IMG/VR virus record: IMGVR_UViG_3300049216_000317
Span: 84,961 to 148,960 of that record
Direction: 5' to 3' (one strand)
DNA: 64,000 nt
DNA from: a virus
The notes below the pieces were generated by a model. That model saw only the letters and a list, made by a program, of their open reading frames with translations, was not told the DNA's origin and did no database searches. Below are positions 44,636-52,168 of the stretch, piece by piece (within the stretch, counting starts at the first letter, position 1; each line of letters starts with the position of its first letter). The position numbers were made by a program, and so were the translations under genes.

Positions 44636-44723
44636 AGAAGGTTGGGTGAGTGGTTGAAACCACCAGTCTTGAAAACTGGCGAACCGCAAGGTTCCGTGGG
44701 TTCGAATCCCACACCTTCTGCCA
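44636..44723 (+). tRNA. tRNA-Ser(TGA)
   Basis: Acceptor AGAAGGT pairs with ACCTTCT, discriminator G and encoded CCA. The anticodon stem-loop is CCAGT-CTTGAAA-ACTGG, giving anticodon TGA. A long variable arm (GAACCGCAAGGTTC) marks a class II tRNA. Confidence 0.93.
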
Positions 44724-44771
44724 ATTGATTGATACAAACTAATCTTAAAGTATCAGTTAATTGTAGTTTGT

Positions 44772-44847
44772 TGCGGGGTAGAGCAGTTGGTAGCTCGCTT
44801 GGCTCATAACCAAGAGGTCGCCGGTTCAAGTCCGGCCCCCGCTACCA
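44772..44847 (+). tRNA. tRNA-fMet(CAT), initiator-like
   Basis: Anticodon loop CTCATAA gives CAT. Position 1 (T) and position 72 (T) do not pair, and the D-stem has A11-T24; both are hallmarks of bacterial initiator tRNA. The anticodon stem has only two of the usual three consecutive G-C pairs (T29-A41 replaces one). CCA is encoded. Confidence 0.9.
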
Positions 44848-44854
44848 GTTTTCT

Positions 44855-44930
44855 GGGGGTGTAGCTCAGTTGGGAGAGCGCCAGCTTTGCAAGCTGGATG
44901 TCGCAGGTTCGATCCCTGTCACCTCCACCA
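44855..44930 (+). tRNA. tRNA-Ala(TGC)
   Basis: Acceptor GGGGGTG pairs with CACCTCC including the G3-T70 wobble that identifies alanine tRNA. Anticodon stem-loop CCAGC-TTTGCAA-GCTGG gives TGC. CCA is encoded. Confidence 0.95.
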
Positions 44931-45124
44931 CTTTTGTTCTTTGAAATTAGATTTTCGCGGGTAGATCAAAGTAGATCGCGGCACCATTACATAGCCGAGA
45001 TGAAGAGTAGCGTCCTTCCCCGCGAACCATTTTTCTCGATAAGGGCGCAAGCCCGCGTGAAGCCTTATGCTCGATGCCCGTATCGCTGCATAAGGATAAA
45101 GAGAAGCCAGAAACGGGCATTGTT
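44931..45124 (+). ncRNA. Structured non-coding spacer inside the tRNA cluster
   Basis: The spacer of 194 bases between tRNA-Ala and tRNA-Gln contains no credible ORF. It holds a GGGC-GCAA-GCCC tetraloop hairpin (45043-45054), an exact CTTATGC/GCATAAG pair (45064-45070, 45088-45094) and an exact TGCCCGT/ACGGGCA pair (45075-45081, 45113-45119). The last two would interleave, so they are alternative or pseudoknotted stems. It may be a small RNA or a decayed tRNA; no cloverleaf can be drawn. Confidence 0.35.
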
Positions 45125-45197
45125 GCGCTTTAGCCAAGCGGTAAGGCACCAGATTTTGATTCTGGCATCCCTGGTTCGATCCCAGGAAGCGCATCCA
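45125..45197 (+). tRNA. tRNA-Gln(TTG)
   Basis: Acceptor TGCGCTT pairs with AAGCGCA, discriminator T, encoded CCA. Anticodon stem-loop CCAGA-TTTTGAT-TCTGG gives TTG. Confidence 0.93.
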
Positions 45198-45210
45198 TTT
45201 TAGTTTTTGT

Positions 45211-45296
45211 GTAAGCGTGGGTGAGTGGCTAAAACCACCAGACTGTAAATCTGGGCTCTTCGGGGTTCGCAAGTTCAAATCTTGCCGCTTACACCA
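45211..45296 (+). tRNA. tRNA-Tyr(GTA)
   Basis: Acceptor GTAAGCG pairs with CGCTTAC. Anticodon stem-loop CCAGA-CTGTAAA-TCTGG gives GTA. A long variable arm marks class II. CCA is encoded. Confidence 0.93.
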
Positions 45297-45312
45297 TTTG
45301 ATTTTGTTTTGT

Positions 45313-45388
45313 GCGCATGTAACTCAGCTGGTAGAGTACCTGACTTCCACTCAGGATGCCGCAGGTTCGAGCCCTGTCATGCGCTCCA
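45313..45388 (+). tRNA. tRNA-Gly(TCC)
   Basis: Acceptor GCGCATG pairs with CATGCGC, discriminator T, encoded CCA. Anticodon stem-loop CCTGA-CTTCCAC-TCAGG gives TCC. Confidence 0.93.
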
Positions 45389-45403
45389 GTTTTTGTGTTT
45401 TGT

Positions 45404-45480
45404 CTAAGTATAGCTCAGTTTGGTAGAGCGCTTGGTTTGGGACCAAGAGGTCGTAGGTTCAAATCCTGCTACTTAGACCA
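45404..45480 (+). tRNA. tRNA-Pro(TGG)
   Basis: Acceptor CTAAGTA pairs with TACTTAG, discriminator A, encoded CCA. Anticodon stem-loop CTTGG-TTTGGGA-CCAAG gives TGG. Confidence 0.93.
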
Positions 45481-45493
45481 TTTTTGTTTTTGT

Positions 45494-45568
45494 TCGGCAG
45501 TAGCTCAGAGGTAGAGCTCACGACTGTTAATCGTGTGGTCGCATGTTCGATCCATGCCTGCCGAGCCA
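45494..45568 (+). tRNA. tRNA-Asn(GTT)
   Basis: Acceptor TCGGCAG pairs with CTGCCGA, discriminator G, encoded CCA. Anticodon stem-loop CACGA-CTGTTAA-TCGTG gives GTT. It is the last tRNA before the CCA-enzyme-like gene. Confidence 0.93.
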
Positions 45569-45580
45569 TTTTTATAGCCA

Positions 45581-45605
45581 GTATGTGACGTAATAGGTAA
45601 CATAC
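45581..45605 (+). promoter_or_regulatory. Inverted repeat at the start of the CCA-enzyme-like gene
   Basis: GTATGTGAC and GTAACATAC pair with one mismatch (core GTATGT/ACATAC exact) just before the ATG at 45610. The loop carries TAATAG. It may control translation relative to the upstream tRNA transcript. Confidence 0.35.
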
Positions 45606-45609
45606 GGTC

Positions 45610-46242
45610 ATGAATAATCTTCTTCTTCAGCTTTTCCTCATAGTACAAAATCGTTCAGCCAATACCTGGCTTGTCGGCGGATGCGTGCGCGATCTTATTC
45701 TTGGCATGGCACCGAAGGATTATGACATCGTCACTGACGCCAATATCGAAGAATTAAAAGAAGAATTCTTGGCCAATGGATGGGCCGTCAATGCTGTTGG
45801 CGAGAACTTCCTGGTCTATGCCGTCTCCAAAGAACACCAGCAATTTGAAATTGCCAATTTCCGCAAAGAATATGGGTTTACAGATGGGCGACGCCCCGAT
45901 CACGTAGAGATTGGAACCCTAGAGGAAGATGCCCAGCGCCGGGATTTCACGGTGAATTCAATTTATTGGAATCCAATTACCAACGAGTACAAAGATCCAA
46001 ATAATGGCAAGAAGGATCTCCAAAACAAGGTGCTGCGCTTTATTGGAAAGCCCAAAGACCGCATCAAGGAAGACTACTTACGCGTCTTCCGATTCTATCG
46101 TTTTTTAAGCAAATTTAAGAAAATCGGCATGGAGGCTGAACCCCGCTCCCTTTCAGCTTGCCGCGAAATGTTTCGCGAAGCCTATGGGAAAACCAATCCG
46201 GAGCGGGTTCGTATGGAAATCGAAAGAATGAGCCTTACTTAA
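45610..46242 (+). CDS. CCA-adding enzyme/poly(A) polymerase head-domain protein
   Basis: The 210-residue protein has the class II nucleotidyltransferase signature: GGCVRD (residues 23-28), the catalytic DYD (37-39), RRDFTVNSI (110-118), a DPNNGKKDL turn and RIKEDYLRVFRFYRF near 155-175. In CCA-adding enzymes these bind the tRNA end and NTPs. The C-terminal body and tail domains of ~200 residues are missing, so substrate use may differ. It lies directly downstream of eight tRNAs, which supports a tRNA 3'-end repair role even though those tRNAs encode CCA. Confidence 0.8.
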   Translation: MNNLLLQLFLIVQNRSANTWLVGGCVRDLILGMAPKDYDIVTDANIEELKEEFLANGWAVNAVGENFLVYAVSKEHQQFEIANFRKEYGFTDGRRPDHVEIGTLEEDAQRRDFTVNSIYWNPITNEYKDPNNGKKDLQNKVLRFIGKPKDRIKEDYLRVFRFYRFLSKFKKIGMEAEPRSLSACREMFREAYGKTNPERVRMEIERMSLT

Positions 46243-46642
46243 TTTTCCAGTCCATGGTGCGCGCGACAGCCTGGAAAGCTTCAACTCCGCGACCCTTTAC
46301 GTTGACAGTAAAAGTCTCGCTGTGGCCGTGTTTTGAGTGGGGTTTCACCTTGCTTCGCAAAGCCAAAATTCGGTCAAAGTAAGGTTTGTTGAACAACTTA
46401 CGGTTCGGGTTTTGCGGATCGTAAATAGAAAACTCAACCAATCCACGCGCGAGCTTCTTGTTGTTTTTCGCCTTCCAAACACGGAAAGTCGAATCCTTCA
46501 TGCCCGTGGCTTTCTGCATATCTTCCATCGAGTAACGGTAGGCGGATAACTTTGCTTTCGGGATCTTTGTTGAGGTTTTCTTTGCGGTACGTTTCGTAGT
46601 CTTTTTCGCGGTCTTTTTTGAATTCGTCGTTTTTTTAGCCAT
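46235..46642 (-). CDS. Basic DNA-binding protein with AKKT repeats
   Basis: The first ~35 residues are Lys/Thr/Ala repeats (KKTAKKTTKRTAKKTSTK) like histone H1 or algal-type HU tails. Residues ~38-60 look like a helix-turn-helix (SMEDMQKATGMKDSTFRVWKAK). The C-terminus is a compact domain. It may compact phage DNA or regulate transcription. The start has AGGAGG; the 3' end overlaps the CCA-enzyme gene convergently by eight bases. Confidence 0.6.
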   Translation of the reverse strand: MAKKTTNSKKTAKKTTKRTAKKTSTKIPKAKLSAYRYSMEDMQKATGMKDSTFRVWKAKNNKKLARGLVEFSIYDPQNPNRKLFNKPYFDRILALRSKVKPHSKHGHSETFTVNVKGRGVEAFQAVARTMDWKIK

Positions 46643-46704
46643 TGTGGCCTCCTATTCAGGCCACTATATAAATCAGAAACGTATCTAATGCCACAAATAA
46701 AAAT

Positions 46705-46729
46705 GCCCCGGTAGCGAAACCACCGGGGC
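46705..46729 (-). terminator. Rho-independent terminator after the homing endonuclease
   Basis: On the minus strand GCCCCGGT and ACCGGGGC form an exact 8-bp stem with a 9-base loop, followed by ATTTTTATTT. It separates the 46746-49xxx genes from the 46642 gene. Confidence 0.85.
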
Positions 46730-46745
46730 CGACGAAGGAAGACCA

Positions 46746-47237
46746 TCACTTCGTTTCAAGAAGACGCACGACTACGTCGTTACGCCTATTGAACTTGTTG
46801 TCACCCAAAGCCTCTTCCCGCGCTACCGCAGCTTCAAAGGCCGTCCCAAACCCATACTTACGAAATCTTTTCCCGTTAACATTAAATTCATAACCGAACC
46901 TATCTCTCTTAGCGACAACCCCATGGTATCCAGTTTCCGTACAGGGCGTCTTTCTTCGGCGATTCGCTATATTTTCGGCGTTCGTCGCCAATCTAAGATT
47001 TTGCTTTCGGTTATCTAGACCATTCCCATTGATATGATCCACGACCATACCCTTCGGGGCTTTCATAATCTCCCTGTGTAAGAGACCGGCATAAACCGTT
47101 TTCTTATTCTGTCTCTTGTAGAGAACACAGTAGTGTGTCGACCGATACCATTGAACTTTTAAGTAAAAGGTTTTCGCCAGCCCAATGTCCTCGGCGTCGA
47201 TCAGCACACTATTCGACGCGACCTCTATTTGAGGCAT
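46746..47237 (-). CDS. HNH homing endonuclease with AP2-type DNA-binding domain
   Basis: The HNH_3 core reads [21 protein letters not shown] then [20 protein letters not shown], as in phage homing enzymes. The C-terminal [18 protein letters not shown] region matches AP2-type DNA-binding modules often fused to them. The gene overlaps the truncated UDP-sugar dehydrogenase by 13 bases, consistent with invasion beside or within that gene. Confidence 0.85.
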   Translation of the reverse strand: MPQIEVASNSVLIDAEDIGLAKTFYLKVQWYRSTHYCVLYKRQNKKTVYAGLLHREIMKAPKGMVVDHINGNGLDNRKQNLRLATNAENIANRRRKTPCTETGYHGVVAKRDRFGYEFNVNGKRFRKYGFGTAFEAAVAREEALGDNKFNRRNDVVVRLLETK

Positions 47238-48037
47238 GTTTCCGGACGACGCTTCAAATTCGCTTCGTTCGTTGCGTCCATTTGCTGAAGCTCAAGTCCG
47301 ATGCTCTTGCTCCAGGTCAGCATCGCCTGCAAGTCTTTCGGGAAACACATGCCCGCGAAACCAAACTTTGGGACGTCACTTCCAGCCTCAAAATTTGGTA
47401 CTTTCGTGTGCGTATCGCCCAGCTTACCTTGTGTCAAAGCTAGCGTGATGACACCGTCATAGTTCACACCCATCGTTTTGCAGACTTGGAAGATCTCATT
47501 CAAGAAACCAACTTTTGTCGCGAGAAACAGGTTGTGAGTATATTTTGCAATTTCGGTCACTTTATAGTCATTGGCATACGCAATCTTCACATTCGGAAGA
47601 AGCGCCTGGAAGATGCAAGCAATTTCATTCACGTCATCTTGCGCACCACTGAGTAGTACCGCTGGTTGCGCCATGAAGTCGTCGATCGGCGTCTTGGCCG
47701 TCAAAAATTCAGGATTGTGAACGATTTTGAGACCGTATTCTTTCGCGAGACGATCGCAAGTGCCCGGCAAAACCGTGCTCTTGATTACGACTTGTCCTGC
47801 GTATTTATTCTGCCCAAGCCACGCGCACGTTTCTTCGAGAGCCGATTGGTCTTGGCCCCCATTTACGGTGGCCGTTGGCAAAGAGAGAAACATACTGTCC
47901 GTTTCGAGAAGCTGATCTTTCGTGTTCGGCGAGGTGCGAATGTCGTACCCAACTGTCGGAAAGACCGTAGCAAACGCATTCGCTACAGCACCACCAACCA
48001 CTCCCAACCCAACAAACCCCAGCTTCTTCAGTCTCAT
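47225..48037 (-). CDS. UDP-sugar dehydrogenase-like protein, C-terminally short
   Basis: I choose ATG at 48037 ([12 protein letters not shown]), two bases after the upstream stop. The 270-residue protein has the NAD-binding [10 protein letters not shown] motif, [16 protein letters not shown], the [21 protein letters not shown] helix split over two turns, and GMCFPKD with the catalytic Cys. The UDP-binding C-terminal domain of normal enzymes (~430 aa) is absent. The homing endonuclease begins where the protein stops. It may have been truncated by that insertion, or be a short phage form. Confidence 0.75.
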   Translation of the reverse strand: MRLKKLGFVGLGVVGGAVANAFATVFPTVGYDIRTSPNTKDQLLETDSMFLSLPTATVNGGQDQSALEETCAWLGQNKYAGQVVIKSTVLPGTCDRLAKEYGLKIVHNPEFLTAKTPIDDFMAQPAVLLSGAQDDVNEIACIFQALLPNVKIAYANDYKVTEIAKYTHNLFLATKVGFLNEIFQVCKTMGVNYDGVITLALTQGKLGDTHTKVPNFEAGSDVPKFGFAGMCFPKDLQAMLTWSKSIGLELQQMDATNEANLKRRPETCLK

Positions 48038-48038
48038 C

Positions 48039-49043
48039 TTAAACTTCCTCGATCGAATCTTCCATGCGGCTACGGTTGTAGCGTCGGACTTCATGTTCAA
48101 GTTTAGGATTGTTGATGATCGAAAGGACACCTTGCGCATCGTAGTGCAGATCTTTGTCCGGATTGTACTTATCGCCTAACAGCAATTCCCAACGCTCACG
48201 GTAGTAGCGACGCTTTTTTGGGCCGTGAAAACGGTGCTCAATGCGAGTAGGGACAAACCCAACTTCTTTTTGAGTGTAACGAACGGCCCGCGCTTCCCAG
48301 TCATAGCACTTACGGAAGAACGACTCTGCCATACCTTTATGAATCGTATTTTTCACCTCACCAATCATAGCAAATGCCATGTGGTGATCTGCGCTACCGA
48401 GAATTGGCCAATCCATAAGAGGTCCTGGACCGCCAGCGCCAAGCATAGCTTCCATGAAGCTACGACGGCATGCCCATGCATAACCGCTATGCGCATATTG
48501 ATATTCACGCTGCGAAGGATGCATTTGCTTTGGAACGCGACGTTGATGTTGGTAGCCAAATGATTTGAAGTGCTGAAGGACCGTCCCATGATGACCTAGA
48601 TCAAGACAGTCCGCCCATGGCTGAACAACTTCGAAATGCTGAAGCTGCTGCATGGTTTCTAATGCCCAACCTTCATCGGGGAAGAAAACGTCCATATCGA
48701 TCCACGCAATGTATTGCGCTTCAAGAGGGACCAAATGGCGAAAGCCAAGATTGATCATATTTTCTTTGATCCACGCTTCCGACTTGGTGCGAACCTGCAA
48801 GATTGAAAGATTTTGGCGTGGCTCAATGTCTGTGATTTCGTGATGACGATCGCCGAAAGCACATTCTACGAGGCAAAGATGAACGTGCGGAGTGCCCAGC
48901 ATGTGCTGAATCCACTCTCGGGCAATGCGGTAGCGGGAATGAAAACGAACGGGATTTGAGCAAACGCCGATCACATAGAGCGGCTGTTTACTTCGCAATT
49001 CCGGATGTCGGATTTGCAAGTTCAGGTGAGATGAATGCTGCAT
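48039..49043 (-). CDS. GT-A-type glycosyltransferase
   Basis: The 334-residue protein starts with PLYVIGVCSNPVRF, then has a DxD motif in YIAWIDMDVFF and an acceptor-binding GSADHHMAFAM region. That is typical of GT-A glycosyltransferases of large phages. With the UDP-sugar dehydrogenase it could modify phage DNA bases or host surface sugars. AGGACGT precedes the ATG. Confidence 0.7.
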   Translation of the reverse strand: MQHSSHLNLQIRHPELRSKQPLYVIGVCSNPVRFHSRYRIAREWIQHMLGTPHVHLCLVECAFGDRHHEITDIEPRQNLSILQVRTKSEAWIKENMINLGFRHLVPLEAQYIAWIDMDVFFPDEGWALETMQQLQHFEVVQPWADCLDLGHHGTVLQHFKSFGYQHQRRVPKQMHPSQREYQYAHSGYAWACRRSFMEAMLGAGGPGPLMDWPILGSADHHMAFAMIGEVKNTIHKGMAESFFRKCYDWEARAVRYTQKEVGFVPTRIEHRFHGPKKRRYYRERWELLLGDKYNPDKDLHYDAQGVLSIINNPKLEHEVRRYNRSRMEDSIEEV

Positions 49044-49197
49044 ACGTCCTCGTGAAGAAATTAGGTTTGGGGTTCCCTATATTCTTCACTAATAACGTAA
49101 TTGCAATCAAGCTAATAGCTAAATTCAGAATCCATTTAGCTACTTCCTGGCCTTTCGTCGGGCTACCAGATCTTCCAAAACGGCTTTTTTCGCACAA
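48988..49197 (-). CDS. Possible small single-span membrane protein
   Basis: The 118-base gap between the 318-aa gene and the glycosyltransferase is open in one frame encoding ILNLAISLIAITLLV, a good membrane span. The only start is TTG at 49197, inside the upstream gene, and the end overlaps the glycosyltransferase by 56 bases. The weak start makes this uncertain. A GAATATAGGGAA element (49073-49087) lies in the same gap and may instead serve the glycosyltransferase. Confidence 0.25.
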   Translation of the reverse strand: MCEKSRFGRSGSPTKGQEVAKWILNLAISLIAITLLVKNIGNPKPNFFTRTYAAFISPELANPTSGIAK

Positions 49198-50119
49198 CTT
49201 TGGGCAATTCGTGCGGAATTTCCGACTTACGATCGTCCTCGCTTGCGGGCGGATGTTCTGATTGTGCGTCTTTTAATGCCGTCACGGGAGCCTGAGCTTC
49301 TTTTTCTTCAAGCTCGCGCCAGTTGCTTATATTCGTGTCAGCCAAGCGTTGATGCCTTGCTTTCACTTCTTCTACGATGGCTTTGAGTCGCTCGTCGGTA
49401 ATGTCTTCGACGCGACTGACTCCGTAGTCGGGGTCATCTTCTTTAAATCGTTCGACAAATTTATTGAGCGTGAGATCGCAATATTCATCAACCCAATCGG
49501 CAATAAAGTAGAGTCGGTTTGGCTGATGAAGCAGCTTTCCAAATAAAATTGGGTCTTTGCTACGAATTTTTTCTTTGGTTGTTGTGAGCTTTTCGCCTGT
49601 GTAATCAATGTAGAGAATCCAGAACTCATCGAACACCTTCGCTTTTTCGAGCTTGCGCACCTTCGCTTGGACGCTTTTCGGAATCACTCGCGGAAACTTC
49701 TCAAGTGGATTCCATTGAATTACGCGATCCTTCACTAGTCCACGAAACTTGTCGATGTCTTTTGATTCAACCCAGGTATTTATGCCGAAAGAAACAATTT
49801 CGCACTCACGCACGAGAACCGCGATCTCTTCGCAGAGCGACTCGTACAAGGCACGCTGCCCCATGTCTTTGGCGTAAGAAATCAAGCGCTGAACTTTAGC
49901 CATCCGACGCTTAACTTTTTCGATGTGAACCTTGCCAAGCTTCGATTTCACGTACTTCATGTAAAGGGCTGGCGAAATTGATTTGTCTTCGGTTTTCAGG
50001 CTGACCGTTGACTGAATTCCCGACGGCGTGTCGTAAACGTATTGGACTGTATAGCCATTAGAAATGGCAGTTGCGCCGCTAGCTAACCCTAAACCCGTAA
50101 CCGTGATTCCATTGCTCAT
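49163..50119 (-). CDS. Hypothetical phage protein, 318 aa
   Basis: The protein has an N-terminal Gly-rich beta start (MSNGITVTGLGLASGATAIS), a long helical basic centre (HIEKVKRRMAKVQRLISYAK), an alpha-beta domain with FWILYIDYTGEKL and an acidic disordered tail. This arrangement recurs in large phages as an unannotated protein near structural genes. No function is known to me. Confidence 0.55.
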   Translation of the reverse strand: MSNGITVTGLGLASGATAISNGYTVQYVYDTPSGIQSTVSLKTEDKSISPALYMKYVKSKLGKVHIEKVKRRMAKVQRLISYAKDMGQRALYESLCEEIAVLVRECEIVSFGINTWVESKDIDKFRGLVKDRVIQWNPLEKFPRVIPKSVQAKVRKLEKAKVFDEFWILYIDYTGEKLTTTKEKIRSKDPILFGKLLHQPNRLYFIADWVDEYCDLTLNKFVERFKEDDPDYGVSRVEDITDERLKAIVEEVKARHQRLADTNISNWRELEEKEAQAPVTALKDAQSEHPPASEDDRKSEIPHELPKVVRKKPFWKIW

Positions 50120-50125
50120 AATTCC

Positions 50126-50374
50126 TCAGTTCAGTGCGTTCTTGATTTCTTTCATTTGTCCTGGGGTCATCTCTTTTACCACGACTGCCGTATCCGGAAT
50201 TTCGTTCACGAAACATTTTTCACAAACGAATTTTAGGTCGTACCCCTCGCCAGCCTTTAGGCTTTCCATAGTGACCCAAACTTTTTTGCCGCACGTCGCG
50301 CAATCGCGGTGCTCACTGGGTGCTATTGAGCGCTCAGTCGCCCGCACGCACAGCATTGTCGCTGTTGGTTTCAT
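50126..50374 (-). CDS. Zinc-ribbon protein, 82 aa
   Basis: Two pairs, CATCGKKVWV and CEKC, separated by ~25 residues form a zinc ribbon; a helical tail follows (TPGQMKEIKNALN). GGGGAAAG precedes the ATG. It overlaps the upstream gene by 41 bases. Confidence 0.6.
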   Translation of the reverse strand: MKPTATMLCVRATERSIAPSEHRDCATCGKKVWVTMESLKAGEGYDLKFVCEKCFVNEIPDTAVVVKEMTPGQMKEIKNALN

Positions 50375-50606
50375 CTTTCCCCCTCAAGTTGTGTAACATT
50401 TTGTGTGCTCTATCTTTGATGAGTTCGGAAACCGTTGAATCACCCACCAATTTTTCAAGCCCAAGGATAACCACCGTGTCGTCGATCTTGAGTCCAGCGC
50501 GCCCCTGCGCGAGACCGGCCTGATACGGATCTAAAAGTGGTTTGCCCATGGTTAGGCGCACGACGTAATCCTTCCAAAATTCTTTTGCTGCTTCTGTATC
50601 GTTCAT
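50334..50606 (-). CDS. Small hypothetical protein, 90 aa
   Basis: ATG at 50606 follows GGAGG; the preceding TTG is less likely. The protein has an early FWKDYVVRLTMGKPLLDPYQ segment and a helical rest, with no motif. It is the first gene downstream of the diiron-protein operon end. Confidence 0.5.
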   Translation of the reverse strand: MNDTEAAKEFWKDYVVRLTMGKPLLDPYQAGLAQGRAGLKIDDTVVILGLEKLVGDSTVSELIKDRAHKMLHNLRGKDETNSDNAVRAGD

Positions 50607-50678
50607 CAAACCTCCCCGTGCTTTTGATTCACTCCCAAATGCACGCCCAATGCAAGCGCAAGCGCAGGGCGTTAGAGG

Positions 50679-51323
50679 TTAAGAGTGGTTCGGCACTAAA
50701 AACCATTTCTCCATCAAGCGGATGACCTCAAAGGCTCCAAGAATCATTGATTGCTCTTTCTCTGGCGTTATGTAAGGAAGTAGGCTCTTCTTCATTCCGG
50801 CAGCATGAGACTCTTCAGCAACCATATGATGGATGATGTACTTTTCTAAGTCTGACGAAATCGGCACCATGTTGTGGTTACAGTATTTTTCGACAAGAAC
50901 GCGAAGCCCCTGAAACTCAAAAACCGCCGTTGCCTCTAAAGCGTAAAGCGCGCCCGCGACATGATCTGGACTACCAAAGACAAAGATGTCGGCCATGGAT
51001 TCAAGAAATCGCTTTGTGTCCAAGTTAGGGTGGTGAAGATCAGTTAAAATGCCAACCTTTGCATAACCATCGCGCATGATCGCCAAATGAGGCTTCCCTC
51101 GCGTATGTTTGCCCAATTCTTCAGCAATATTTTCCAACACTTCTTCACGCAAGGCCGGGTATTCGTAAATTCGCGTCGCTGCGGCAATAAGAAATTGAAT
51201 CGCACGATACGAAAATGCGCTATACTCAAGGAGCGCAGCCTTGGCTTCTTCTGCCGGAATTCTAGCCAAAGGATGAGAGGCCAAATTTCTGCGAATTCTT
51301 TGGTCAATAACATCAAAAATCAC
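50679..51323 (-). CDS. Haem-oxygenase-like diiron protein (PqqC/TenA superfamily)
   Basis: The 214-residue all-helical protein has the spaced ligands expected of haem-oxygenase-like diiron oxidases: a Glu in LLEYSAF, Glu and His in ENIAEELGKHTRG, Glu in LEATAVFEFQG, and Glu/His in HMVAEESHAAG. Relatives include the DUF3865 and UndA/PqqC-like enzymes. TenA (thiamine salvage) shares the fold but not these ligands. It is the last gene of the ABC operon, overlapping the ATPase stop by four bases, so it probably acts on the transported substrate or a linked metal. Confidence 0.65.
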   Translation of the reverse strand: MIFDVIDQRIRRNLASHPLARIPAEEAKAALLEYSAFSYRAIQFLIAAATRIYEYPALREEVLENIAEELGKHTRGKPHLAIMRDGYAKVGILTDLHHPNLDTKRFLESMADIFVFGSPDHVAGALYALEATAVFEFQGLRVLVEKYCNHNMVPISSDLEKYIIHHMVAEESHAAGMKKSLLPYITPEKEQSMILGAFEVIRLMEKWFLVPNHS

Positions 51324-52168
51324 GACGGCTCCATCATATAATCCTCAAGCTCATTCACCATGCGCTGAAATTCGGGTGTCTTTTTTAATTCGGGCGCTTT
51401 TTGAAGGAACGGCACGATGACCTTGCGCTTCAAAGTAGACGGCGAGCCACCCATAACCCAAATTTCGTCGGCCAAATAGACGGCTTCTGAAATGTCGTGA
51501 GTAACTGAGATGATTGTGGAAGCGTATTCGTTACGACTGCGGGCACTCAAAGTAAGAGCAAGCGCAATTGAATGAATCGAGTCCTGCATTTTGAGTCGTG
51601 TTTTGACGTCTAGAGCTCCGAAAGGTTCGTCCATTAATAAAATCTTCGGATTAGCCAAAAGTGATCGAGCAATTGCTACGCGCTGAAGTTGACCCCCAGA
51701 CAAATTTGGATAAATGGCGTACTTTTCCTCTTGGCCCTCTAGGCCGACCAGTCTAAGCATTTCAAAGGCGCGATCACGCGATTCTTTGTCTGATATTCCC
51801 TGGTAGCGCGCACCGATTTGAATGTTTTCAAGGACCGATAGCCAAGGCAACGACGAATAGCGCTGAAAAACCATTCCGACTCGGTCGTTTTCCGTTCGCG
51901 GTAGACCATGCATAAGAACCTGCCCAGCGGTTGGCTTTTGCAAACCCGCTATATAGCGCAGGAGCGTCGACTTGCCACAACCTGACGGCCCTAGAATCGC
52001 AACAAAGCGTCCTTTATTGGTTGGATCGTCTATTCGCAAGTTCAGGTCATTGAAAATCGTGATTTTGCCCTTGTCATAAGTCTGGGAGATGCCCCGAAGT
52101 TCAATCGTCGGAATAACTTCAGTAGGTGCTGTAGGTGGCGAATTGATGTCGGCAAAAAGGTTAATCAC
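51320..52168 (-). CDS. ABC transporter ATPase (SsuB/TauB type)
   Basis: The GTG at 52168 overlaps the permease TGA (GTGA), giving 282 residues. Walker A GPSGCGKST (60-68), Q-loop, signature LSGGQ (156-160), Walker B ILLMDE (176-181), D-loop GALD and H-loop His224 are all intact, so it should hydrolyse ATP. It is closest in style to nitrate/sulfonate/taurine importers. It powers the permease encoded next to it. Confidence 0.92.
   Translation of the reverse strand: MINLFADINSPPTAPTEVIPTIELRGISQTYDKGKITIFNDLNLRIDDPTNKGRFVAILGPSGCGKSTLLRYIAGLQKPTAGQVLMHGLPRTENDRVGMVFQRYSSLPWLSVLENIQIGARYQGISDKESRDRAFEMLRLVGLEGQEEKYAIYPNLSGGQLQRVAIARSLLANPKILLMDEPFGALDVKTRLKMQDSIHSIALALTLSARSRNEYASTIISVTHDISEAVYLADEIWVMGGSPSTLKRKVIVPFLQKAPELKKTPEFQRMVNELEDYMMEPS

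Noticed and set aside
44745-44765. AATCTTAAAG copy between tRNA-Ser and tRNA-fMet as another late promoter
   Set aside because: It lacks the flanking CA and AACC bases and lies within a transcribed tRNA spacer; it forms a small GATAC/GTATC hairpin instead.
44898-45278. Long open frames on both strands across the tRNA cluster
   Set aside because: They run through folded tRNA genes and have no RBS; they are chance frames.
43800-45600. Integrated prophage boundary at the tRNA cluster
   Set aside because: No duplicated att-like core was found near the recombinase and tRNAs, and phage genes continue on both sides.
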